From: Ignavibacteriales bacterium
GTDB lineage: Bacteria > Bacteroidota > Ignavibacteria > Ignavibacteriales > Ignavibacteriaceae
Length of the DNA stretch: 64,000 bases
Assembly (NCBI GenBank): GCA_003538625.1
Contig: DPRR01000045.1
Coordinates: forward strand, 85,883-149,882
Direction of reading: 5' to 3'
Under the pieces are notes generated by a model, which worked only from the letters and a program-made list of their open reading frames with translations, was not told the origin of the DNA and did no database searches. Positions 25,559 through 33,603 of the stretch are shown piece after piece. The translations under genes and the position numbers were made by a program. Each line of letters begins with the position of its first letter. Position 1 is the first letter of the stretch.

Positions 25559-26785
25559 TTATTCATACCTTAAAGCTTCAATCGGATCAAGATTGGCGGC
25601 TTTGTATGCAGGATAAGTTCCGAATACAACACCAACAAGTACACAAATAATCAATCCAAGTATCACCCAGTTCCAAGGTACAGCCGATTGCGCATTAATC
25701 AGACTGCCGGCAATATTTCCAATACTAACGCCAATCACAATTCCTATTAAACCACCAAGCATGCATAAGATAATAGCCTCAAAAAGAAACTGAGATAATA
25801 TCCAGGTCTTTTTTGCACCCAATGCTTTTCTGATTCCGATTTCTCTTGTTCTCTCAGTAACAGAAACCAGCATAATATTCATGATTCCAACACCCGCTGC
25901 AATTAATGCAATTAAAGAAATTGCCAGCGCAATAATTTTTATCGGATCAGTTATTTTATTTATTTCAGTCATCATCGATTCATTACTAAAAATAAAAAAG
26001 TCATTTGGTTCACCGGCAGCAACTTTTCTGATTTTTCTCATATGACCGGTAGCAGCTTCAATAACATCTTCATAATCCTCAGCACTTTGAGACATTACTG
26101 TTATATTAACAGATCTCCCATATCTTCCGTACAATGATTGCCAGGTTGTTATAGGTATCAAAATATAATTATCTCTGCTTTGCCCGAATAAAGAGGACTG
26201 CTTTTCAACAACTCCAACTACCCGCAAAGGTTTTCCATCAACCCGGATTGTCTGTCCCAGTGGACTTATATTTGGAAATAGTTTTTCAACAATAGGTTGA
26301 AAAATTATACAAACATCCGATGAATAATTTATATCATCTTCTCTAAAATCTCTGCCTTCCTCTACATTCCAATCATTAGTGCGCATTGCATCTGTACTCA
26401 CTCCTGCAATAGAAAGATTAGGATTAGTTTCTCTGTTACCAAATTTTGCGACCTTACCAAATTGCCATTGTTCAACACCAATGTACTTTGCCTGTGAAAG
26501 CATCTCTTTCAATCGCTGGGCATCTTCAATTGTAAGATCTTTTCTGTTTCTATCATCTCTTCTGGGTCCACCACCAAAAACATTGTCATGCTTTTGTATC
26601 TGAAATGTATTTTTACCCAGACTTGATAAGCCGTCATTGATGCTGTTTTGAAGCATTGTAAGAATAGTCATGATTACTATGATAGAAAAAATGCCGACCA
26701 CAACACCAAGTATTGTTAAGCCCGTTCTTAATCTGTTGCTCTTCAATGATTGAAGGGAAATTGCAAGTATCTGGTTTACTTTCAT
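25559..26785 (-). CDS. MacB-type ABC transporter permease (second of two)
   Basis: This 408-residue protein has the FtsX/MacB topology. One helix lies near residues 17-45, a large periplasmic MacB-PCD domain at about 50-270, and three C-terminal helices (about 283-400). The conserved TERTREIGIRKALGAKK loop and the LDPIEALRYE C-terminus are present. It begins directly after the stop of the related upstream permease with no gap, indicating coupling and probable origin by tandem duplication. With the ATPase, the MacA-like adaptor and TolC it should form a mechanotransmission-type exporter. The substrate is unknown. Confidence 0.92.
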   Translation of the reverse strand: MKVNQILAISLQSLKSNRLRTGLTILGVVVGIFSIIVIMTILTMLQNSINDGLSSLGKNTFQIQKHDNVFGGGPRRDDRNRKDLTIEDAQRLKEMLSQAKYIGVEQWQFGKVAKFGNRETNPNLSIAGVSTDAMRTNDWNVEEGRDFREDDINYSSDVCIIFQPIVEKLFPNISPLGQTIRVDGKPLRVVGVVEKQSSLFGQSRDNYILIPITTWQSLYGRYGRSVNITVMSQSAEDYEDVIEAATGHMRKIRKVAAGEPNDFFIFSNESMMTEINKITDPIKIIALAISLIALIAAGVGIMNIMLVSVTERTREIGIRKALGAKKTWILSQFLFEAIILCMLGGLIGIVIGVSIGNIAGSLINAQSAVPWNWVILGLIICVLVGVVFGTYPAYKAANLDPIEALRYE

Positions 26786-28021
26786 TTATTCATACCTCAA
26801 TGCATCAACAGGATCCATTTTTGCGGCAGTGTATGCCGGAGCTAATCCTGAAATGATTCCCGTTACTAAAGAAATTATTATTGTCAGAATTACAACATCG
26901 TATTGTATTGACGTTGGAAAAAATTGATTAAGCATTAAACTTAAAAGTATTGCCGCAACCAATCCGATTAATCCTCCAAGTAGACAGATAACAGAGGATT
27001 CCAAAAGAAACTGAGCTAAAATAGTTCGTCGTTTTGCACCAATTGCTTTTCTTAACCCTATTTCTTTTGTTCTTTCCTTTACGGATACAAACATAATATT
27101 CATAATCCCTATTGCTCCCACAAAAAGAGATAAACCTGTGATAAATAATCCGGCTATTTGAATAATCCCAACAAAAGAGTCATATTGTTCCTGCAAACCT
27201 TCCTGCTGATTTATAGAAAAATCATTTGGTTCGTCGTAAGCAAGACCACGAATTTTTCTCATAACACCTTCTGCCTCTGCTTTAGTTTCTTCAACCATAC
27301 CAGGATTTGCAGCACGAACATTTAGCGTAACGGTTTGAGAATGTCTTGATATAAAATTTTTAAAAATTGTTCCGATTGGAATGAAGACCTGGTTATCAGG
27401 ATTAAAAGGTCCAAGTACTACACTTCCCTGTTCAGCCAGAACACCAACTATTTTAAAATTAGTTCCGCCTATTTTAATTGTTTTATCCAAAGCATCGCCC
27501 CTTGGAAAAAGTTTACTGCTTATTTCACTTCCAATAACAGCTACATTTCTTGATGAATTGCTTTCAATCTCAGAGTAAAATCTGCCCTGGTCAAAAGTAA
27601 AGTTTGTAGTTTTAACATAATCTGAATTGGAACCATTTAGGAAAACACTTTCAACTTTTCTTTCACCAAACTTTATTGTTTGTACACTGTTTGTAACCGG
27701 AGCAACCGCTATTGGTAATTTTGCAAGTTCTTTAAACTTATGAAAATCTTCCATATCGATGTTTCTACGGTTGCGCATTCTCCACCATTCATCATTCGAA
27801 AACCATGACCATTTATCAACATATAGTACATCTGAACCAAGTGCGCTGATTCCATTTTTAAATGAGTTATCAATTCCTTTTATTGCAGTTGACATCAACA
27901 CTACGGCAGTTACGCCGATAAATATACCTAACATCGTTAACGCAGCACGTATCTTATTTGCCCGTATTGCACGCCATGCAATCGCCAATCCTTCATTTAA
28001 CTCAAATATTATAGATGACAT
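26786..28021 (-). CDS. MacB-type ABC transporter permease (first of two)
   Basis: This 411-residue permease is homologous to its downstream neighbour. It has an N-terminal helix (about 22-45), a periplasmic domain and three C-terminal helices, with KERTKEIGLRKAIGAKRR and the terminal MDPVDALRYE. The sequence has diverged from the second copy in the periplasmic domain, which suggests a heteromeric permease pair. It lies 25 bp downstream of the ATPase gene in the exporter operon. Confidence 0.92.
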   Translation of the reverse strand: MSSIIFELNEGLAIAWRAIRANKIRAALTMLGIFIGVTAVVLMSTAIKGIDNSFKNGISALGSDVLYVDKWSWFSNDEWWRMRNRRNIDMEDFHKFKELAKLPIAVAPVTNSVQTIKFGERKVESVFLNGSNSDYVKTTNFTFDQGRFYSEIESNSSRNVAVIGSEISSKLFPRGDALDKTIKIGGTNFKIVGVLAEQGSVVLGPFNPDNQVFIPIGTIFKNFISRHSQTVTLNVRAANPGMVEETKAEAEGVMRKIRGLAYDEPNDFSINQQEGLQEQYDSFVGIIQIAGLFITGLSLFVGAIGIMNIMFVSVKERTKEIGLRKAIGAKRRTILAQFLLESSVICLLGGLIGLVAAILLSLMLNQFFPTSIQYDVVILTIIISLVTGIISGLAPAYTAAKMDPVDALRYE

Positions 28022-28046
28022 ATTGGACTCATATAATTATTAAACA

Positions 28047-28766
28047 TTATAAAATTGAAGCTTTTACTTTTGGAATAAACCTTTTTTCTACAGTTTCATC
28101 CTTTTCAATTAATCCGTCTTTTAGTCTTACAATTCTTAAAGCATGTTCAGCGATATATTCTTCATGAGTTACCAGAATAATCGTGTTACCTTTTTCGTGT
28201 ATTTCGTGAAATAATCCCATGATTTCTTCACCGGTTTTTGAGTCAAGATTTCCTGTCGGTTCATCAGCCAGAATAATAGCAGGATTAGATACCAGCGCTC
28301 TTGCAATCGCAACTCTCTGTCTTTGTCCGCCTGAAAGTTCATTTGGCTTGTGATGCATTCTATCACCTAAACCAACATCAACAAGAGCTTGTTTTGCCCG
28401 CTCTTTTCTTTCTGTACTTGGAACACCTGCATAGATTAATGGCAGTTCCACATTATGAACAGCATCTGATCTTGCAAGAAGATTGAATGTTTGAAATACA
28501 AATCCAATTTCTTTATTTCTGATTCTCGCAAGTTCATTATCAGTCATTTCACTAACACTTATGCCTTTAAAATCATAAATACCTGAAGTCGGAGTATCCA
28601 AACAACCAAGCATATTCATTAGCGTAGATTTTCCGGATCCGGATGGTCCCATTATCGCAACATATTCATTTTTATTTATTTTCAGAGATACATCACGCAA
28701 TGCATGAACTTCTTCAGAACCGACCTGATAAACTTTAGCGATATGTTCTATGTTAATTATATTCAT
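28047..28766 (-). CDS. ABC transporter ATP-binding protein, MacB/LolD type
   Basis: This 239-residue ATPase has Walker A GPSGSGKST (about 40-48), the Q-loop in FVFQTFNLL, the signature LSGGQRQRVAIARAL (about 143), Walker B ILADEPTGNLD and the H-loop VTHE. The whole sequence has the LolD/MacB/FtsE style. It powers the two downstream permeases and lies 14 bp downstream of the adaptor gene. Lipoprotein release (Lol) is unlikely because a MacA-like adaptor and TolC are encoded together with it. Confidence 0.95.
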   Translation of the reverse strand: MNIINIEHIAKVYQVGSEEVHALRDVSLKINKNEYVAIMGPSGSGKSTLMNMLGCLDTPTSGIYDFKGISVSEMTDNELARIRNKEIGFVFQTFNLLARSDAVHNVELPLIYAGVPSTERKERAKQALVDVGLGDRMHHKPNELSGGQRQRVAIARALVSNPAIILADEPTGNLDSKTGEEIMGLFHEIHEKGNTIILVTHEEYIAEHALRIVRLKDGLIEKDETVEKRFIPKVKASIL

Positions 28767-28780
28767 TAGTGGTTACCAAA

Positions 28781-30073
28781 TTATTTTTTTGTATTGTTTG
28801 TGCGTTTCTCTTCCACTCTAACTTGCATTCCATCATTAAGTTCTCGCGAAATCGCTTTATAGCTGCCGGACACCACTTCTTCTCCGCCTTCTAATCCTTT
28901 AAGTACGGCAATGTAATTGTCGTCACTTAAACCTGTCTCAACTTCAACAGATTTGGCTTTGCCATTCTTTATTAGAAATACTACTTCTTTGGGTTTAAAA
29001 TTATTTTTCTTATCTGTTTTTACTTGAATAATTCCTTCATCCTCACCATCACCGGAGGCTTGATCCATTTGGGGCATATCTGATCTTGTAGTTACACTTT
29101 GAATTGGAACACTTAAAATATTGGCTACAGTTTCAGTCTCTATATCCGCGTTACAAGACATTCCCGGTCTTAAAGAATTTTTAGGATCAATTAATTTTAT
29201 TTTAACTTCAAAGTTTACAACCTCTTGCTGGGTACCTAATCCGGTTGTGTTAGCACTATTTCCAATTTCGGATACTATTCCAATAAATTCCTGATCTTTA
29301 AAAGCATCAACTTTAATATTAGCTGTATCTCCTACTGATACCAAAACCACATCGTTCTCATCTACATCAACAACTGCTTCAATGTTGCGAAGATCAGAAA
29401 TTGTCATTATATCAGAACCCATACTAAAACCTGCACCAAAAACTCTTTCACCTAATTCAACGTTAAGTTTAGTAACAACACCATCCATAGGTGATCGAAT
29501 AGAAGTTTTAGAAATTTGATCCATAATTTCTTTTAATGAAGCCTGGCTTTGATCAACATTTGCTTCAGCAGCTTGATATGATGCTTTTGTTGATAAGTAA
29601 TTTGATTTAGATGATTCTAATTCCGAATCACTTGCCAATCCCTTACTATGAAGTTCTTTAAGTCTATTATAATCTAATTCAACTTTAGTAAGTTCTGCTT
29701 CACGCATTTTTAAACTTGCTTTGGCAGATTGCAGATTGGCTTCCAGCCGCTCCTTTTGAGCAACATATTGATCGCCTTTAATTCTTATTAGAAGTTGACC
29801 CTTTTTCACAATATCACCTTCTTTAACCGGCAGTTCAATAATTTCACCCGTTACTTCAGGATTAATAGCTACCTTAAATTCAGGATTTATTTTTCCTGTT
29901 GCGGCAACTGTTTGTGTTATTGTCCTCTTCTCAACTTTTTCAGTTTGAACAGAAACTATTTCTTCTTTATTGCCACCGACAAATGCGACAATTAATAAAA
30001 CCACCAGCAGCAGCCCGATACCGCCGAAAATAAATAATTTCTTTTTTGATTTTTTCTTTTTTCCATTAGCCAT
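28781..30073 (-). CDS. MacA-like periplasmic adaptor subunit
   Basis: This 430-residue membrane fusion protein has a Lys-rich N-terminus, a single inner-membrane helix (about 12-29), a biotinyl-lipoyl-like half (VTGEIIELPVKEGDIVKKGQ near 75) and a coiled-coil hairpin (about 105-185). A second lipoyl half (SIRSPMDGVVTKLNVELGE) and beta-barrel and membrane-proximal domains follow. It bridges the MacB-type permeases and TolC. A charged insert near residue 340 (QASGDGEDEG) is unusual but lies in the barrel-proximal region. It is the second gene of the exporter operon. Confidence 0.92.
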   Translation of the reverse strand: MANGKKKKSKKKLFIFGGIGLLLVVLLIVAFVGGNKEEIVSVQTEKVEKRTITQTVAATGKINPEFKVAINPEVTGEIIELPVKEGDIVKKGQLLIRIKGDQYVAQKERLEANLQSAKASLKMREAELTKVELDYNRLKELHSKGLASDSELESSKSNYLSTKASYQAAEANVDQSQASLKEIMDQISKTSIRSPMDGVVTKLNVELGERVFGAGFSMGSDIMTISDLRNIEAVVDVDENDVVLVSVGDTANIKVDAFKDQEFIGIVSEIGNSANTTGLGTQQEVVNFEVKIKLIDPKNSLRPGMSCNADIETETVANILSVPIQSVTTRSDMPQMDQASGDGEDEGIIQVKTDKKNNFKPKEVVFLIKNGKAKSVEVETGLSDDNYIAVLKGLEGGEEVVSGSYKAISRELNDGMQVRVEEKRTNNTKK

Positions 30074-30099
30074 TTGAGATATTCTCCTATGATTAAAAA

Positions 30100-31446
30100 T
30101 TATTCGTACTCTGAATATTCTAAAACACCAAGATTATACTTTAGTTCTTCGCTTAATCTGATGTAGTTAAACTGTGCATTGATATAATTTGTTTTTGCAT
30201 TTTGAAAAGATGTATTTGCAATTAATACGTCCAGTAATTTTCCTGCACCAAGATTATATTTTTCCTGTTCAATTTTTAAGTTTTCTTCAGCTGCTTTAAC
30301 ATTTTTCTGAGTAACAAGTAATGCTTTTTTTGCAGCTTCTAAATCAAGAAATGATTTTTGCAAATTTTGTTTAATTAATCTTTCGCTATCCTTAACTTGT
30401 ATCTCATAATTCATTGCATCCACTTCTGCACTTTGGACCTGGTTTTGAACTGAAAATCCTGAAAAAATAGGTATGCTAAGTGTTAAACCGGCAGAATAAT
30501 AATGTGAATTAAATAAATCATTTATACGGTTTGCAAAAGAATTGTATCCAAGATTACCGGAGAGTCTTGGTAAATGCCCTGATTTAGCAATTGTAACATT
30601 GTCATAATAAGATTCAAGAGTAAGTTTTTGTGCCTTATAATCTCTTCGGTTTTCCAAAGCACTGCTAACAAGCTCACTTAATCTATCATAATTCGTATTT
30701 ATATAGGTTGCCAAAATATCCAATTCCCGACCTGTAAAAGAGTCTGAGTAAGTAAAATTTTCCAGAACATCCAAGCCTAAATAAAAAAGCAAATTGCTTT
30801 TTGCAGTTTCAAGCGAATTTTTAGTTTGAATAACTTGCAGTTCAGCGTTACCCAATTGTACCTGTTGTTGATATACATCAGCCATTGTCAAAGAACCAAG
30901 TCTGTTTCGTTCTTCAATTGTTTCAAGATTTTTTTGCTGTTGTTTAACATCTTCTTCTCTAACTTTAAGCAGCTGATCTGATTCTACAACTGAGTAATAC
31001 AGGTTTATAGTTTGAAAAACCACTTCCTGTTTTTTCCCTTCGATAGAAAGTTTAAGCGATTCAAGCGAGTTTTTATTTCTGGATAAATTTGCAAAGTTGG
31101 AGAGTCCATCAAACAAGACCAGATTAGAATTTAAGCCAACACCATAGGATCGTGATTCACTTGTACTTTTGGGTGCGGGTATATTTACACCATTTATATT
31201 TGTAACTCTACCGGCTTCTTCCGATCTATTCCAATCCCAACTTCCATAAGCGGAAAGATCAGGCAAAAAATTACCATACGCTGCATCAACTCCGGATTCG
31301 CCTTTAGCAAGTTCATTTTCTTGTGCTATAAGTGAACTGTTTTTCTGCAAAGCTATTTTAATAGCCTCATTAAGTGATAATTGAGATTGAGGTAATAAAT
31401 AATTTGTTGAGAATAAAAGTATAACAGATACTACTAATAATTTCAT
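30100..31446 (-). CDS. TolC family outer-membrane efflux protein
   Basis: This is a 448-residue protein from ATG 31446, chosen because GGAG lies 6 nt upstream and the signal peptide (MKLLVVSVILLFSTNYLLPQ) then sits at the N-terminus. The frame is open to 31497 but adds only non-signal residues. Two OEP repeats of long amphipathic helices are visible (about residues 25-220 and 235-440), with the repeat motif EENLKIEQEKYNLGAGKLLD near 395. It forms the outer-membrane exit duct. As the first gene it probably sits directly behind the operon promoter in the 283-bp divergent gap. Confidence 0.92.
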   Translation of the reverse strand: MKLLVVSVILLFSTNYLLPQSQLSLNEAIKIALQKNSSLIAQENELAKGESGVDAAYGNFLPDLSAYGSWDWNRSEEAGRVTNINGVNIPAPKSTSESRSYGVGLNSNLVLFDGLSNFANLSRNKNSLESLKLSIEGKKQEVVFQTINLYYSVVESDQLLKVREEDVKQQQKNLETIEERNRLGSLTMADVYQQQVQLGNAELQVIQTKNSLETAKSNLLFYLGLDVLENFTYSDSFTGRELDILATYINTNYDRLSELVSSALENRRDYKAQKLTLESYYDNVTIAKSGHLPRLSGNLGYNSFANRINDLFNSHYYSAGLTLSIPIFSGFSVQNQVQSAEVDAMNYEIQVKDSERLIKQNLQKSFLDLEAAKKALLVTQKNVKAAEENLKIEQEKYNLGAGKLLDVLIANTSFQNAKTNYINAQFNYIRLSEELKYNLGVLEYSEYE

Positions 31447-31729
31447 TTGTAACTCCGGCTGTTGGATTGAAAATTCAGAATTTCTGCAAAAATACAACTT
31501 TAATTATAATCTATCTTTGATATTGACCACTCAAAAATAGTGTAATTGAATACCATAAGTTAACTTAATGTATAAATGGTAATATAATTACATCTACGGT
31601 ATAATAATTACTAACATTTTAAGTCAATTTAAGGTTCAATCACTTTATCTGAAACTTCTAGGTTGATTCTCTGAAAGGAATTGATATATATTTAGCCAGC
31701 TAATAATTCTACAAGAGGTAGTAAGGAAA
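31447..31729. promoter_or_regulatory. Divergent intergenic region, exporter operon and small envelope gene
   Basis: The 283 AT-rich bp between divergent genes must hold both promoters. No operator or riboswitch could be recognised. Confidence 0.4.
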
Positions 31730-32149
31730 ATGAACAAGAATAATAAGCCGTCCATATTTTTAATTCTGATAATTTTATTTTCATTTATTTTTGTAGAAAT
31801 AAATTCTGCACAACAAGTGAATAGAGTTTACGAGGATATTGGTGGAGGTTCCGGAACCACGAACACAAGCGTAAATTCAAATGATGATACTATTTTATAT
31901 ATAGTTGGCGGCGCTGTTTTAGTCGGAGTTGTAGTGTATGCTTTATTACAGAATAAAAAAACAACAGAAAAATCAAAAGTAGATACAATCGCCGTAAATA
32001 ATAAAAATGAAATTTTAAGTAATAATTTTTTATTCAAACAAAACACGGCAGACTTACAATTACCTATTAATGTATCAATTGGAATGAAGCGGGATAACTT
32101 ACTTAAAGATGAAAAAAGATATTTCGTGGGATTGAGCTACAATTTTTAG
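31730..32149 (+). CDS. Small exported protein of unknown function
   Basis: This 139-residue protein has a signal peptide (about residues 8-28, ending NSAQQ), a Gly/Ser/Thr/Asn-rich linker, a second hydrophobic helix (about 55-72, ILYIVGGAVLVGVVVYALL) and a C-terminal segment ending GLSYNF. A terminal aromatic residue of this kind is typical of the last strand of outer-membrane beta proteins, but the protein is too short for a barrel. I do not recognise the family. It is divergent from the exporter operon and converges on the CCA-adding enzyme with a 6-bp gap. Confidence 0.6.
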   Translation: MNKNNKPSIFLILIILFSFIFVEINSAQQVNRVYEDIGGGSGTTNTSVNSNDDTILYIVGGAVLVGVVVYALLQNKKTTEKSKVDTIAVNNKNEILSNNFLFKQNTADLQLPINVSIGMKRDNLLKDEKRYFVGLSYNF

Positions 32150-32155
32150 ATAATA

Positions 32156-33580
32156 TCAATCAGTATTTATAAACTGATTCTTTATTTCCAATAAATATTG
32201 ATAAGCTTCTTCATAATTGTTTCCGATTTTTCCATCAAGAATTGCTTCTTCAATTGCAGTTTTAATATCACCAACTTTTCTAGATGGTTTAAGACCACAA
32301 ATTTCCATAATCTCTTCGCCTCTAACAGGAGATTGAAATTCCCGCAGCTTATCTCTTTCTTTTACATCCCGTACCTTTTGCATTACACGTTCATAATTGT
32401 CCAGATATTTTTCAACTTTAACCGGATTCTTGCTTGTTATATCAGCTCTGCATAATGTAATCAGATCTTCTAAATCTTCACCCGCATTAACAACAAATCG
32501 TCTTATTGCTGAATCTGTAACTTCTTCTTTTGCTAAAGCAATCGGTCTTAAATGTAATCGCACAAGTTTTTGAATATATTCAAGTTGATGCAGCGGAAGT
32601 TTCATACGATGAAATATTTTTTTCATCATTCGTGCACCAAGATCTTCGTGACCATGAAAAGTCCAGCCGATACCTTCAACAAATTTCTTGGTCGGCGGTT
32701 TTGCAATATCGTGTACAAGTGCTGCAAATCTTAGCCAGACATTTTCAGTCTCTTTGCTGATGTTATCCACAACTTGAAGAGTATGTAAAAAAACGTCTTT
32801 ATGATGATAATCCTTTCTCTGATCAACTCCTGCCATTATAGCAATTTCAGGAAATACTACCTCCAACACCCGGGAATTAAAAAGAGACTGCAATCCAATT
32901 GAAGGCTTTGGTGATGCAAGAATTTTTAAAAATTCTTCTGTTATTCGTTCCTGAGAAACAATTGAAAGTCTTTCCCGCATTTTCTCTGCTGCTAACATTA
33001 TGCTTGTATCTATATTAAAATTCAATTGAGCAGCAAAACGGAATGCGCGCATAATCCTTAATGGATCATCTTCAAAAGTTTTTATCGGGTCTAAAGGAGT
33101 TTTGATTAATTTATTTTTTATATCATCAAATCCATTAAAGGTATCAATTAATTTTCCAAATTCATTTTTAACCAGGGAAATTGCTAAAGTATTAATCGTA
33201 AAATCCCGCCGGGAAATATCTTCTAAAAAAGTTCCGTCCTCAACAATTGGTTTCCTTGTATTGCGATCATAAGATTCTTTACGAGCACCCACGAATTCAA
33301 TATTCATACTTTCAAATTCAAAATGTGCGGTCCCAAAATTCTTATAGTAAGCAACGTTAGTAATATTCAATCCCACTGCAATTTTCTGAGCGAAATCTAT
33401 CCCACTTCCGATTACAAGTATATCAAGATCATTTCTCTCCCGATCAAGAATTATGTCCCTTACAAATCCTCCCACAGCATAAACATCAACATGCTCATCC
33501 AGCGCAGTATCTGAAATAAATCTAATAATTTTTATCCTGGATATTTTCTTTTCAATTAATATTTCCAGTTCACTCTTCAT
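32156..33580 (-). CDS. cca: CCA-adding tRNA nucleotidyltransferase with HD domain
   Basis: This 474-residue class II nucleotidyltransferase has an N-terminal catalytic region with VGGFVRDIIL and the metal-binding DLD pair of NDLDILVIG (about residues 37-58), then RRDFTINTLA (about 127). The RNA-binding head has DPLRIMRAFRFAAQL (about 170-185). The C-terminal HD domain has HHKDVFLHT and LVHDIAKP (about 265-300). It adds or repairs the 3' CCA of tRNAs. Both tRNAs in this window lack an encoded CCA, which fits a CCA-adding enzyme better than poly(A) polymerase. The kinase/peptidase gene block lies upstream. Confidence 0.9.
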   Translation of the reverse strand: MKSELEILIEKKISRIKIIRFISDTALDEHVDVYAVGGFVRDIILDRERNDLDILVIGSGIDFAQKIAVGLNITNVAYYKNFGTAHFEFESMNIEFVGARKESYDRNTRKPIVEDGTFLEDISRRDFTINTLAISLVKNEFGKLIDTFNGFDDIKNKLIKTPLDPIKTFEDDPLRIMRAFRFAAQLNFNIDTSIMLAAEKMRERLSIVSQERITEEFLKILASPKPSIGLQSLFNSRVLEVVFPEIAIMAGVDQRKDYHHKDVFLHTLQVVDNISKETENVWLRFAALVHDIAKPPTKKFVEGIGWTFHGHEDLGARMMKKIFHRMKLPLHQLEYIQKLVRLHLRPIALAKEEVTDSAIRRFVVNAGEDLEDLITLCRADITSKNPVKVEKYLDNYERVMQKVRDVKERDKLREFQSPVRGEEIMEICGLKPSRKVGDIKTAIEEAILDGKIGNNYEEAYQYLLEIKNQFINTD

Positions 33581-33603
33581 TAGGATTAACGTTTTAAATT
33601 TTT

